Part shown: positions 53,720 to 62,946 of the stretch, in pieces | How the letters are laid out: each line of letters begins with the position of its first letter | How positions within the stretch are numbered: position 1 is the stretch's first letter | DNA from: Oceanobacillus limi | Lineage (GTDB): Bacteria; Bacillota; Bacilli; Bacillales; Amphibacillaceae | Length of the DNA stretch: 64,000 nt | Direction of reading: 5' to 3' | Assembly (NCBI RefSeq): GCF_900111445.1 | Contig: NZ_FOHE01000009.1 | Location: 62,001 to 126,000, forward strand | Made by a program: the position numbers and the translations under genes | The notes under the pieces: model-generated | Databases searched by the model: none | Told to the model about the DNA's origin: nothing | The model's input: only the letters and a program-made list of their open reading frames with translations

Positions 53720-55504
53720 TTAGACAATATATTTCTCTTCTTCAATTATTTTAGCAGCAATTTCACGTTTTTTCGCAATAACATTTGTTGGTGTATGACG
53801 TGTCAACTTACGTAATGATGAAAGCATCATACGTAACGTATCGCCTTCTTCAACAGCAATTAATGTTTCTTTAGCATCTGCCTCAATCCGGTTGAAGGCT
53901 TCCTGTACATACACTTGAGTATAAAGTAATTTTTGCTTACTTTTCTCTAGCCCGGAAGCATTAATTGCTTTTTCTGTACGAAGAATAGCTGATTCCATGT
54001 TATAGACTTCTGCCGTCATATCTGCAAGATTTACTAACAATTCTTGCTCATTTTCCAGCTTTTGCATATATTTTTGTGCAGCTAAACCGGCACCTAATAA
54101 CACCATTTTCTTCGCATTCCTTAATAGATACTTCTCTTGCTCAAGTGGCTCTGTACCTACTTCTTCCGGCATCATCATCATTAACTCTTCTTGTAGTCCT
54201 TGAGCCTTTTGCAGTAATGGCAGCTCACCTTTCATCGCTTTCTTTAATAAGGTGCCTGGCACCAATAAGCGGTTGATTTCGTTTGTTCCTTCAAAAATGC
54301 GGTTGATCCTTGAATCACGGTACATGCGCTCTACTTCATATTCCTGCATGAATCCATATCCACCATGTAATTGAACCGCTTCATCAGCAACATAATCCAA
54401 GCATTCTGTCGCTGTATATTTATTCATGGAGCACTCAATTTGGTATTCTGCAATTGCTTTGGCTACTTCTTTCCCGTCTTTTAACTGCTCATCTGTCATG
54501 GATCCCATCCGTTGCTCGAATAAGCCTACTGTACGGTATACCGCACTTTCATTCGCATACGTTCTTGCAGCCATCGTAGCTAATTTCTCCTGTGTTAAGC
54601 TGAAGCTAGAAATCGGTGTACCAAATTGTTTTCTTTCGTTAACATACTTCGTTGCTAACTCAATTCCTCGTTTGGAACCACCAATACCACCAATAGCTAA
54701 TTTATAACGACCTACATTTAAGATATTAAAGGCAATTTTATGTCCTTTTCCTTTTTCACCTAATAAATTCTCCACAGGCACTTCTGCATCCTCTAAGATT
54801 AATGTACGAGTGGATGAGCTCTTTATTCCCATCTTCTTTTCTTCTGGGCCAGTTGAAACTCCCGGGTAATCTCGCTCTACTATAAATGCAGAAAAATGTT
54901 CTCCATCGATTTTCGCATATACAACAAACACATCGGCAAATGCAGAGTTAGTAATCCATTGCTTTTCTCCATTAAGAATATAATGCGTCCCTGCTTCATT
55001 TAGTTTTGCAGTTGTTTTTGCCCCTAATGCATCTGAACCAGAACCCGGTTCCGTTAATGCGTAAGCTGCTAACAATTCACCTGTAGCTAGTTTCGGTAAG
55101 TATTTCTCCTTTTGTTGATCATTACCGAAAAATACAATTGGTAAAGAACCTATTCCAACATGCGCGCCGTGCGTTACAGAGAAACCACCTGCACGAGAAA
55201 ATTTTTCCGTAATTAATGATGAACTGATCTTATCCAGCCCAAGTCCACCATATTCCTCTGGAACATCTGCACCTAATAACCCTAGATCTCCAGCTTTCTT
55301 TAGAAGGTCTACAGAATGTTCAAACTCATGGTTTTCTAGATTATCTACTTTTGGTAATACTTCTCCCACAACAAAATCTTCTGTTGTTTTGGCAATCATT
55401 TGATGTTCATCTGAAAAATCCTCTGGTGTAATAACATCTTCACCACTTAAATCCTCAACTAGAAATGCGCCACCCTTGAATAATTTTTCTTTTGTTTCAC
55501 TCAT
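53720..55504 (-). CDS. fadE: acyl-CoA dehydrogenase FadE
   Basis: A 594-residue FAD-dependent acyl-CoA dehydrogenase, the long form found in Bacillus fad operons. AYALTEPGSGSDALGAKTTA near 150 and EKQWITNSAFADVFVVYAK bind FAD and substrate, and VQLHGGYGFMQEYEVERMYRDSRINRIFEGTNEI near 370-405 in part carries the catalytic Glu. The C-terminal extension of about 180 residues is helical. AAGGAGAGGACG precedes the ATG. It is the third gene of fadNAE. Confidence 0.95.
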   Translation of the reverse strand: MSETKEKLFKGGAFLVEDLSGEDVITPEDFSDEHQMIAKTTEDFVVGEVLPKVDNLENHEFEHSVDLLKKAGDLGLLGADVPEEYGGLGLDKISSSLITEKFSRAGGFSVTHGAHVGIGSLPIVFFGNDQQKEKYLPKLATGELLAAYALTEPGSGSDALGAKTTAKLNEAGTHYILNGEKQWITNSAFADVFVVYAKIDGEHFSAFIVERDYPGVSTGPEEKKMGIKSSSTRTLILEDAEVPVENLLGEKGKGHKIAFNILNVGRYKLAIGGIGGSKRGIELATKYVNERKQFGTPISSFSLTQEKLATMAARTYANESAVYRTVGLFEQRMGSMTDEQLKDGKEVAKAIAEYQIECSMNKYTATECLDYVADEAVQLHGGYGFMQEYEVERMYRDSRINRIFEGTNEINRLLVPGTLLKKAMKGELPLLQKAQGLQEELMMMMPEEVGTEPLEQEKYLLRNAKKMVLLGAGLAAQKYMQKLENEQELLVNLADMTAEVYNMESAILRTEKAINASGLEKSKQKLLYTQVYVQEAFNRIEADAKETLIAVEEGDTLRMMLSSLRKLTRHTPTNVIAKKREIAAKIIEEEKYIV

Positions 55505-55548
55505 ATTTTTCGTCCTCTCCTTATTATGTTTAAGGGTTATCCCCTTAC

Positions 55549-56724
55549 CTATAAGAGTTCAAATACACCAGCAGCACCCATACCTCCGCCAATACACATC
55601 GTTACAACACCAAATTGTATATTTTGACGTTTCATTTCATGGGCAAGACTTAAGGTTAGTTTTGTCCCAGTCATCCCTAGCGGATGGCCAAGTGCAATTG
55701 CACCACCATTTACATTTACGATGGACGGATCTAAATCAAGCGCCTGAATTACGCGAACCGATTGAGATGCGAATGCTTCATTTAGTTCAAACAAACCAAC
55801 ATCCGATACATCTAATCCTGCAATTTTCAATGCTTTCGGAATCGCTTCCACAGGGCCGACACCCATAATCTCTGGCTCAACGCCTGCTACGGCAAAGGAA
55901 CGGAATTTAACTAATGGAGTTAATCCCTCTGCCTCTGCTTTTGCTCGATCCATGACTAATACGGATGCAGCACCATCACTCATTTGTGAGGAGTTTCCGG
56001 CTGTAACAGATCCTTTCGTATGAAAAGCCGGACGTAGCTTTGCAAGTACATCTATTGTTGTTCCTTGACGTACTCCTTCATCCGTATCAAATAATACAGA
56101 TTTTTCTTCCACCTTATTGTTTTTTCCAATAAAGCGTTCTTTCACCTCAACGGGAACTATTTCGTCTTTGAATTTTCCTTCTTGAATTGCTTTTGCTGCA
56201 CGCTCATGACTTTGTACTGCAAAAGCATCTTGATCTTCCCGAGAAATACCAAAACGATTTGCTACTTCTTCTGCTGTATGTCCCATTCCCATATAATAAC
56301 CAGGTGCATCCTGTACAAGTGTAGGGTTCGGTTTTATAACATGCCCCGGCATTGGTACAAGACTCATAGACTCTGCTCCACCAGCAATAATCGTGTCACT
56401 GGCACCAAGCATAATTCGTTCGGATGCATAAGCGATACTTTGAAGTCCAGAAGAACAATAACGGTTAATTGTAATTCCAGGCACATCATTTTTCAAACCA
56501 GCTAGACCGGCAATATTCCGAGCCATATTCATACCTTGCTCCGCTTCAGGAATGGCACATCCTATAATGACATCATCAATATTTCCATCATAATTACCTG
56601 CACGTTTTAATGTTTCTTTTATCGTTAATGCTGCTAAATCATCTGGCCGTGAGTTAGCGAGTGTTCCTTTTTTTGCTTTTCCCACAGGGGTTCTTGCACC
56701 TGCAACTATAACTGCTTCATTCAC
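55549..56724 (-). CDS. fadA: acetyl-CoA acyltransferase (thiolase) FadA
   Basis: A 391-residue thiolase. The acyl-accepting Cys is in NRYCSSGLQSIAYA near 88, the general base His in GGAIALGHPLGMTG near 345, and the second Cys in VVTMCIGGGMGAAG near 380. It cleaves 3-ketoacyl-CoA. The start is GTG after GAGGGGGAAAAAAC. It follows fadN by 20 bases. Confidence 0.96.
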   Translation of the reverse strand: MNEAVIVAGARTPVGKAKKGTLANSRPDDLAALTIKETLKRAGNYDGNIDDVIIGCAIPEAEQGMNMARNIAGLAGLKNDVPGITINRYCSSGLQSIAYASERIMLGASDTIIAGGAESMSLVPMPGHVIKPNPTLVQDAPGYYMGMGHTAEEVANRFGISREDQDAFAVQSHERAAKAIQEGKFKDEIVPVEVKERFIGKNNKVEEKSVLFDTDEGVRQGTTIDVLAKLRPAFHTKGSVTAGNSSQMSDGAASVLVMDRAKAEAEGLTPLVKFRSFAVAGVEPEIMGVGPVEAIPKALKIAGLDVSDVGLFELNEAFASQSVRVIQALDLDPSIVNVNGGAIALGHPLGMTGTKLTLSLAHEMKRQNIQFGVVTMCIGGGMGAAGVFELL

Positions 56725-56744
56725 GTTTTTTCCCCCTCTTCTTA

Positions 56745-59144
56745 TTAGTTACGTAATGGTTTCCCTTTAACGAGCATGTGTTGCATTCTTGCCTGTGTTT
56801 TCGGTTCACCAATGAGACTTAAGAAAGCCTCACGCTCTAAATCGAGCATAACCTGTTCATCAATTAACGTTCCCTCTTTAATACGACCACCAGATAATAC
56901 ATATGCTAGCTTTTCAGCAATTTTCACATCATGGTCAGATGCATAACCACCAAATTGTAATGTTTTTGCACCAAGAACCATTGCTGCATAACCGGCATCT
57001 CCAACTACTGGAATCTTCTCTCGTTTTGGTGCTTGATAGCCACCTTTAGCTAACTCCAGTACGCGTTCCTTTGCATCATGAATGAGATGATCTGGATTAA
57101 CACTAATCCGATCGTTATTATCTAGGAATCCATTTTCACGCGCCTCTGCAGCAGATGTAGAAACCTTTGCCATGGCAACCTTTTCAAATACGTCATTCGC
57201 TACCTTAGTCAAATCAAAATCGATACCATTTGGTAGATTACGAAGCTCTTTTAAATAAAGTTCCTTCGTCCCACCTCCACCTGGGATTAAACCAACACCG
57301 AATTCAACAAGGCCCATATAGGTTTCAGCAGAAGCTTGAATCGCTGCTGCAGGTAATGACACTTCTGCACCACCACCTAATGTCATGTTAAATGGAGCTG
57401 CTACAACTGGCTTATTCGAATATTTAATATTCATCGCCATGTTTTGGAATTGACGTACAACCATATCTAATTCAAAGAAGTTATCATCTTGCGCTTCCAT
57501 TAGCATCATTGCTAAATTCGCACCAACACAGAAGTTCTTTCCTTGATTCCCAATTACAAGCCCTTCATAGTTTTTATCAACCTCTTCAATTGCAAAGTTA
57601 ACCATTTGAATGATATCAAGACCGATTGCATTACTTTGAGAATGGAATTCTAATCCAGCTACACCATCACCTAAATCTATTAAGCTAGCACCAGTGTTCT
57701 TCTTAATGACACCATTAACTTCTTTTAGCTGCTTAATATTTATTTCTTTAGGATTAACCACAAGCTGTTTGTATTCTCCATTTTCGTAGTAATATACATT
57801 GCCTTGCTCTGTATTATAAAAGCTTTCATGACCTTCCTCTAAAAGCTTCAACACCCACTGAGGAACTGTTTCCCCTTCAGCTTGCATGCGTTCTACTGAT
57901 TTCCGTAGGCCAATTGCATCCCATGTTTCAAATGGTCCGACATCCCATCCGAATCCCCATTTCATTGCTTGATCAATCGAAACGATGTCATCTGCAATTT
58001 CACCTGTTAACTCAGCAGAATATAATAGTACTGGTTTTAAAATGGACCAAACAAGATCACCTGCTCGATCTCCTTTTGCGTTTACAAGCGCTTTCAATTT
58101 ACGGCGCGGACCCTTTTCTTGCTTAGCCATTTCTGTTGCTGCCGTTTTTAGTTTTTTGCGATCTTGATATTCTAAGGTTTCTGGATTTAATTCATATATG
58201 GTACTACCGTCTTTCCCTTTCTTTTTAAGGAAAAATCCTTGCCCACTTTTGGCACCAAGCCAACCTTTCTCCTGCATGGTAAGCATGAACTTGGGTACAT
58301 CAAAAACCTCTTTTTCTTCCCCACCTACTTGATCATAAACATTCTTTGCTACATGAATAAATGTATCTAAGCCAACTACATCTAATGTACGGAAAGTGGC
58401 ACTCTTTGGTCGACCAATCATTGGGCCTGTTACAGAATCTACTTCACCGACACTATAGCCACCATTTAGCATTTCTCGTAATGTTATCAGTAAACCATAG
58501 GTACCAATTCGGTTTGCAATAAAGTTTGGTGTATCTTTTGCTTCAACAACACCTTTTCCTAACACATTTTCTCCAAATGTTTTCATAAACTCCAACACTG
58601 TAGGGTCGGTATCCTTTGTAGGAATAACCTCTAATAACTTCAAATACCGTGGAGGGTTAAAAAAATGTGTTCCTAGAAAATGCTTTCGAAAATCTTCGGA
58701 ACAGTCAGCTGCCATATCTTCAACAGATATTCCAGATGTATTTGAACTAACAATTGCCCCTTCTTTTCGATGTTGATCAACGTTTGCAAATACTTTTTTC
58801 TTAATATCTAAATTTTCAACTACGACTTCAATAATCCAATCAACATCAGCCAATTTCTCCATATCATCTTCCATGTTACCTACTTCAATTAAGTCTAGAC
58901 TTTCTTTCGTTGTAATTGGAGATGGTTTTTGCTTTAATAATGCTTTTTTACTTTGTGCAGCAATTCGATTGCGTACTACTTGATCATCTAATGACAATCC
59001 TTTTTGCTCTTCTTCCTTTGTTAACTCACGAGGTACGATGTCGAGCATAATTGTAGGTATCCCCACATTAGCTAAATGAGCAGCAATTCCAGATCCCATT
59101 ACACCGGAACCTAAAACAGCAGCACGCTTGATTGTTCGCTTCAT
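56745..59144 (-). CDS. fadN: 3-hydroxyacyl-CoA dehydrogenase/enoyl-CoA hydratase FadN
   Basis: A 799-residue bifunctional beta-oxidation enzyme. The NAD motif AAVLGSGVMGSGIAAHLANVG is at about 8-28, and FFNPPRYLKLLEVIP and DTPNFIANRIG complete the dehydrogenase. The C-terminal half, with LVIGNQGKNFCVGANLAMMLM and LGGGAEVSLPAAAIQA, is the crotonase domain. The start is the ATG at 59144, after GGGGGATATAAA; the frame is open six codons further. It heads fadNAE, with a FadR operator 23 bases upstream. Confidence 0.95.
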   Translation of the reverse strand: MKRTIKRAAVLGSGVMGSGIAAHLANVGIPTIMLDIVPRELTKEEEQKGLSLDDQVVRNRIAAQSKKALLKQKPSPITTKESLDLIEVGNMEDDMEKLADVDWIIEVVVENLDIKKKVFANVDQHRKEGAIVSSNTSGISVEDMAADCSEDFRKHFLGTHFFNPPRYLKLLEVIPTKDTDPTVLEFMKTFGENVLGKGVVEAKDTPNFIANRIGTYGLLITLREMLNGGYSVGEVDSVTGPMIGRPKSATFRTLDVVGLDTFIHVAKNVYDQVGGEEKEVFDVPKFMLTMQEKGWLGAKSGQGFFLKKKGKDGSTIYELNPETLEYQDRKKLKTAATEMAKQEKGPRRKLKALVNAKGDRAGDLVWSILKPVLLYSAELTGEIADDIVSIDQAMKWGFGWDVGPFETWDAIGLRKSVERMQAEGETVPQWVLKLLEEGHESFYNTEQGNVYYYENGEYKQLVVNPKEINIKQLKEVNGVIKKNTGASLIDLGDGVAGLEFHSQSNAIGLDIIQMVNFAIEEVDKNYEGLVIGNQGKNFCVGANLAMMLMEAQDDNFFELDMVVRQFQNMAMNIKYSNKPVVAAPFNMTLGGGAEVSLPAAAIQASAETYMGLVEFGVGLIPGGGGTKELYLKELRNLPNGIDFDLTKVANDVFEKVAMAKVSTSAAEARENGFLDNNDRISVNPDHLIHDAKERVLELAKGGYQAPKREKIPVVGDAGYAAMVLGAKTLQFGGYASDHDVKIAEKLAYVLSGGRIKEGTLIDEQVMLDLEREAFLSLIGEPKTQARMQHMLVKGKPLRN

Positions 59145-59166
59145 TTTATATCCCCCAATCATAGTT

Positions 59167-59184
59167 TGAATGAATACTCATTCA
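59167..59184. promoter_or_regulatory. FadR operator of fadNAE
   Basis: TGAATGAATACTCATTCA matches the Bacillus FadR consensus TGAATGANTANTCATTCA at every specified base. FadR represses fatty-acid degradation genes until long-chain acyl-CoA binds it. It lies just upstream of the fadN ribosome site. Confidence 0.92.
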
Positions 59185-59334
59185 TTTTTTACTAAAAAAT
59201 AAAAGACAGTTCCTATCCGTCTATCTTACTCTACTATAAGATATATTTGAAAATTTCGCAATAAAAACAAATGATATTTTTTAGAAAAATTAAAAAAGCG
59301 ATCGCTACCAACAACCGCTTCTTAGCTAGTTCGA

Positions 59335-59657
59335 AGTATGAAATTTATGTGACGTAACATTTTGTTTCGACTTTCCATTACTAATGGATGTAGGTTTAAA
59401 ATATCGTTACGGCAGAATGTTACGCTGATGAAGTTCTCTTATACCAAATATTTAATTAGAGAAAAGTGCTATTTAAAAACTGAATGAAATAACTAGCGTA
59501 GGAAACACATGAAGCGGGAGGAAAGGCATCGGTGAGACCCCGGAGTGTGTCAGCACAAGGAGACTCACCAGCCACCCGCGGAAAGCGAAATGTGTTTCCG
59601 AAGCGATGTAATAGCATGAATCTATAATTACAAGTTACGTCGCATCATACATCTACT
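59335..59657. repeat. 323-bp non-coding element with inverted ends
   Basis: The left end (59335-59359) and right end (59633-59657) are inverted copies of the same roughly 25-bp sequence that bounds the element at 15479-15947. The right arm is 22 of 25 identical to that element's left arm; the left arm is more diverged. It contains the structured repeat at 59501-59599. The pair suggests a MITE-like family that carries different interiors. Confidence 0.55.
59501..59599. repeat. structured GC-rich repeat of a type widespread in Bacillaceae
   Basis: Three nested stems: GGAAACACAT with ATGTGTTTCC, GCGGG with CCCGC, and GGTGAG with CTCACC. It contains GGTGAGACCCCGGAG and GACTCACC. I recall similar GGTGAGACC...CTCACC elements, dispersed in many copies in Bacillaceae genomes, without clear annotation. 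No coding potential is seen. It could encode a small RNA, or be a mobile palindrome. Confidence 0.65.
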
Positions 59658-59680
59658 ACACATCTGCTGGAAAGGGCGCC

Positions 59681-60598
59681 TTATTTTTTTAATACACCCT
59701 TTAACACGAACCACACATTTGCTGGGCGTTCTGCTAAACGACGCATGTTATACCCATACCAGTCTTTCCCATAAGGAACATATACCCTCATTGTATACCC
59801 TTCCTTATGCAATTGTTCTTGAGCTTCCTTTCTAATTCCATAAAGCATTTGAAATTCAAAAAGATCCTTTGAAATATTATGCTCTTTAACGAGTTCCTTT
59901 ACATATTTTATAATCGCATCATCATGCGTTGCGATAGCCGTATAGTTTCCATTTAATAAATTCATTTTAATTATCTTTTTAAAATTACTATCTACATCTT
60001 TTTTGTCTGGAAAAGCAACTTCAGGGGATTCTTTATAAGCTCCCTTAACAAGACGGAGATATGGGTTATATTCATTTAATTCTTTTATATCTTGCTCCGT
60101 ACGATATAAATATGCTTGAATGACGGTACCGACGTTATCGTATTCTTTTTTCAATTCCTTGAAGATATCAAGGGTTTTTTGACATCGTTCAAAATCTTCC
60201 ATATCAATTGTTACGGTAACACGATGCTTCTTGCCCGCTTCAAGAATTTTACGCATATTACTCATAACCAATTCTCGAGAAATATCTAACCCCATCGAGG
60301 TCATCTTTAATGACAACTCCGAGTTAAGACTTTTTTTGGAAATAATCTCAATAGCATGAACACATTCATTTGCTGATTCGATTGCTTCCTGTTCATTGTC
60401 GACAAACTCACCTAAATGATCGACTGTCGTAACCAGCCCACTATCATTTATTTTCTTTATTTTTTTTGATGCTTCTTCAAAGTCTACCCCTGCCACAAAC
60501 CTTGCAGCACCAAACCTTAATCCATACTTTTTCGCCAATTTTGTAAGCGTTTTATTTTTGGATAAAAATAAAAAGAAGTTACGCATAAGCTGTTCCAT
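59681..60598 (-). CDS. putM: proline dehydrogenase
   Basis: A 305-residue FAD-dependent proline dehydrogenase of the short Gram-positive type. The TIM-barrel blocks are SLKMTSMGLDIS, VTVTIDMEDFERC, GTVIQAYLYRT, LRLVKGAYKES and EFQMLYGIRKE, ending YVPYGKDWYGYNMRRLAERP, which carries the substrate-contacting Arg pair. It oxidises proline to pyrroline-5-carboxylate and passes electrons to quinone. GGGGGTATTTAGC precedes the ATG at 60598; a TTG five codons earlier overlaps it. No pyrroline-5-carboxylate dehydrogenase is adjacent. Confidence 0.95.
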   Translation of the reverse strand: MEQLMRNFFLFLSKNKTLTKLAKKYGLRFGAARFVAGVDFEEASKKIKKINDSGLVTTVDHLGEFVDNEQEAIESANECVHAIEIISKKSLNSELSLKMTSMGLDISRELVMSNMRKILEAGKKHRVTVTIDMEDFERCQKTLDIFKELKKEYDNVGTVIQAYLYRTEQDIKELNEYNPYLRLVKGAYKESPEVAFPDKKDVDSNFKKIIKMNLLNGNYTAIATHDDAIIKYVKELVKEHNISKDLFEFQMLYGIRKEAQEQLHKEGYTMRVYVPYGKDWYGYNMRRLAERPANVWFVLKGVLKK

Positions 60599-61117
60599 GC
60601 TAAATACCCCCAAAATAAAAATGTCTTTATCTACTATTCTAGTACATGTTTATTCTATCACTTTTTTTAAAATTCGAATACATTTTTTATTCTATTTCGA
60701 CAAAATTTGGAATACTTTTTATGATTTCGTTAACATATGGCTAATGTGAATCTTGTAATCGGTGGAGTTTTTTCTTTATCCCTCACTAATTGTTAGATCA
60801 ACGAATCGGAAATTTGACTTTCAATTGATTCCCCATCCTTGGTTTTACATCAAAGATTTGAAGTGAGGGTCTTACGACGCACAGGACGTGCTAGGGCCGC
60901 TGACAATGCGACAGGATGTTACGTTTATGTCGGCCTGCCAGTTATAGGCGGGATAATTAATTTTGTTTTTCTTCATCGTATGTAAGCAACAATCGAATAT
61001 GTTCCTTTATTCGTGGGAAGTTAATAATAATGGGAAGTGAAACTTCATTTAGTGGGAATATTATTGTACGTCACACGCGGTATGAACAAATGTACAAACC
61101 TGCCAGCCGTAACTCAA
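60599..61117. other. intergenic region with GC-rich repeated motifs
   Basis: About 520 bases between proline dehydrogenase and the Zur-controlled promoter. A GC-richer islet at 60865-60952 holds ACAGGAYGT twice at a 30-base interval (60881 and 60911) and a CCTGCC/GGCGGG hairpin (60934-60952). No gene is seen. Confidence 0.55.
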
Positions 61118-61161
61118 TCGTAATCATTCTTATTTACAAATCGTAACCATTACGATAGTAT
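61118..61161 (+). promoter_or_regulatory. znu promoter with Zur operators
   Basis: TTTACA (61133-61138) and TAGTAT (61156-61161) are 17 bases apart. The spacer holds TCGTAACCATTACGA (61141-61155), a perfect 6-3-6 palindrome that matches the Bacillus Zur box TCGTAATNATTACGA at 13 of 14 specified bases. A half-matching copy, TCGTAATCATTCTTA, lies at 61118-61132. Zinc-loaded Zur should block polymerase. Confidence 0.88.
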
Positions 61162-61196
61162 ATATTACAGAGCTATTTAATGAAAGGAATTCAACT

Positions 61197-62159
61197 ATGA
61201 AAAACCTCATCGTATCTATAGTGATTCTGATAGTTGGTGGGCAACTTGTAGCATGTACCAATGCAGAACAATCAACAAATTCAGATAAAGAACAAAAATT
61301 AACAATTTATACGACTATATACCCTGTTCAGTACGCACTTGAACGTATCGGTGGTGACACGGTATCAGTAGAGACCGTTCTTCCCCCAGGAGTTGATGTT
61401 CATACGTATGAACCAACAACTAAAATCATGACCGACGTAGCAAAAAGCGATGCCTTTATTTACCTTGGTTCCGGTATGGAGGGATTTGCTGACAGTATGG
61501 CTGATGCACTTTCATCTCATGATTTAACCCTCGTAGAACTAGGTAGACATGAAGCATTATTTCATATGGAAAATATAGCAACTAATAATGAGGATAATCC
61601 GTCACATCATCATGATACCGATGGACATAACCATGGAGAACACGATCCTCATGTATGGTTAGATCCCCTTCGAATGATTGAGATTTCTTCCTTATTAAGA
61701 GATACACTGACTGAACTCAATCCAAGTAAAACGAATTACTACACGAATAATTTTAACTTAGTAAAAGACGATTTGATAGATTTAGATGAATCTTATACGG
61801 AAGCCTTGGATAATCAAACGAATAAAAAAATCCTCGTCTCCCATGCAGCATATGGATATTGGGAAGATAGGTACGGATTAGAACAGTTATCTATTCATGG
61901 TTTATCATCTAGTAATGAGCCATCTCAAAAAGAGTTAACCGAAATTATAGATCAAGCTGAAACATATGAACTCGACTACATTATATTTGAACAAAACAGT
62001 TCGAATCGTATTTCTGAGATCATTCAGGAGCATCTCCAAGCAAAGACTCTTATTATTCATAACTTATCCGTATTAATGGAAGAGGATATAGCAGCAAATG
62101 AAGACTATTTATCTTTAATGAAAAAAAACTTATCCGTGCTTCATCAAGCTACAGAATAG
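61197..62159 (+). CDS. znuA: zinc ABC transporter substrate-binding lipoprotein
   Basis: A 320-residue cluster A-I lipoprotein. Lipobox LVAC (Cys20). Zinc ligands are the His in DVHTYEPT (near 64), in DPHVWLDP (near 152) and in VSHAAYGYW (near 218), with an acidic residue at the C-terminal side. A His/Asp-rich loop (SHHHDTDGHNHGEHD near 136-150) lies between them, which marks zinc rather than manganese. GAAAGGAATTCAACT precedes the ATG. It heads the znuACB-zur operon. Confidence 0.94.
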   Translation: MKNLIVSIVILIVGGQLVACTNAEQSTNSDKEQKLTIYTTIYPVQYALERIGGDTVSVETVLPPGVDVHTYEPTTKIMTDVAKSDAFIYLGSGMEGFADSMADALSSHDLTLVELGRHEALFHMENIATNNEDNPSHHHDTDGHNHGEHDPHVWLDPLRMIEISSLLRDTLTELNPSKTNYYTNNFNLVKDDLIDLDESYTEALDNQTNKKILVSHAAYGYWEDRYGLEQLSIHGLSSSNEPSQKELTEIIDQAETYELDYIIFEQNSSNRISEIIQEHLQAKTLIIHNLSVLMEEDIAANEDYLSLMKKNLSVLHQATE

Positions 62160-62173
62160 AAAGGAAGGATGGC

Positions 62174-62929
62174 ATGAACGAACCAGTCATTTCGATGAAA
62201 AACATTCGATATGCTTATGAAAACAAGCAAGTTCTTAATGAAATTGATTTTATTTTGCCAAAAGGTGCTTTTATGGGGCTCATTGGGCCAAACGGTGGTG
62301 GAAAAACAACCTTAATCAAATTGATATTAGGTCTCACTAAACCGTCACAAGGCTCGATTACCTTATTTAATGAACCTATCGAAAAATTTAAAGCATGGAA
62401 TAAAATAGGATTTGTCTCCCAAAAATCAAATTCCTTTAATAAAGGATTTCCAGCAACTGTTTATGAAGTTGTTTCCATGGGACTTACAGCAAAAGTAGGC
62501 TATTTGAAGTTTTTCAAACACAAACATAAGTCAAAAATCTTACATGCAATTGACCTCGTCGGAATGAGCGAGTATGCATATGAAAATGTTGGAAACTTAT
62601 CTGGTGGACAACAACAACGAGTATTTATAGCACGTGCACTTGTTAGTGATCCAGAGCTATTAATCTTAGATGAACCAACCGTTGGGGTTGATTATGAAAA
62701 TGTTCAGCGCTTTTATGAATTACTACGTGATTTGAACAAGAATCAACACATTACGCTTCTGCTAGTAACCCATGATACGGGTACAATGACAGAATACGCG
62801 ACAGACATTGCTTGTTTAAATAGATCCTTACATTTTCATGGAAATCCAGAAGAGTATAAGGAATTAACGGAGAAAGATTTATCGCGCGTTTATGGTCATC
62901 CCGTTAATCTAGTGACACATGACCATTAA
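62174..62929 (+). CDS. znuC: zinc ABC transporter ATPase
   Basis: A 251-residue ATPase. Walker A is GPNGGGKTTLIKLILG (near 37), signature LSGGQQQRVFIARAL (near 138), Walker B LLILDEPTVGVDYE. The switch His is in LLVTHDTG. The C-terminus ends with HPVNLVTHDH, a His-rich end common in zinc transporters. AAAGGAAGGATGGC precedes the ATG. Confidence 0.94.
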   Translation: MNEPVISMKNIRYAYENKQVLNEIDFILPKGAFMGLIGPNGGGKTTLIKLILGLTKPSQGSITLFNEPIEKFKAWNKIGFVSQKSNSFNKGFPATVYEVVSMGLTAKVGYLKFFKHKHKSKILHAIDLVGMSEYAYENVGNLSGGQQQRVFIARALVSDPELLILDEPTVGVDYENVQRFYELLRDLNKNQHITLLLVTHDTGTMTEYATDIACLNRSLHFHGNPEEYKELTEKDLSRVYGHPVNLVTHDH

Positions 62930-62946
62930 CTATTGGAGGATTTTAG

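Noticed and set aside
59297-59306. AGCGATCGCT palindrome as an operator
   Set aside because: A single short palindrome without a promoter context. HIP1-like GCGATCGC is a cyanobacterial feature and is not repeated here.
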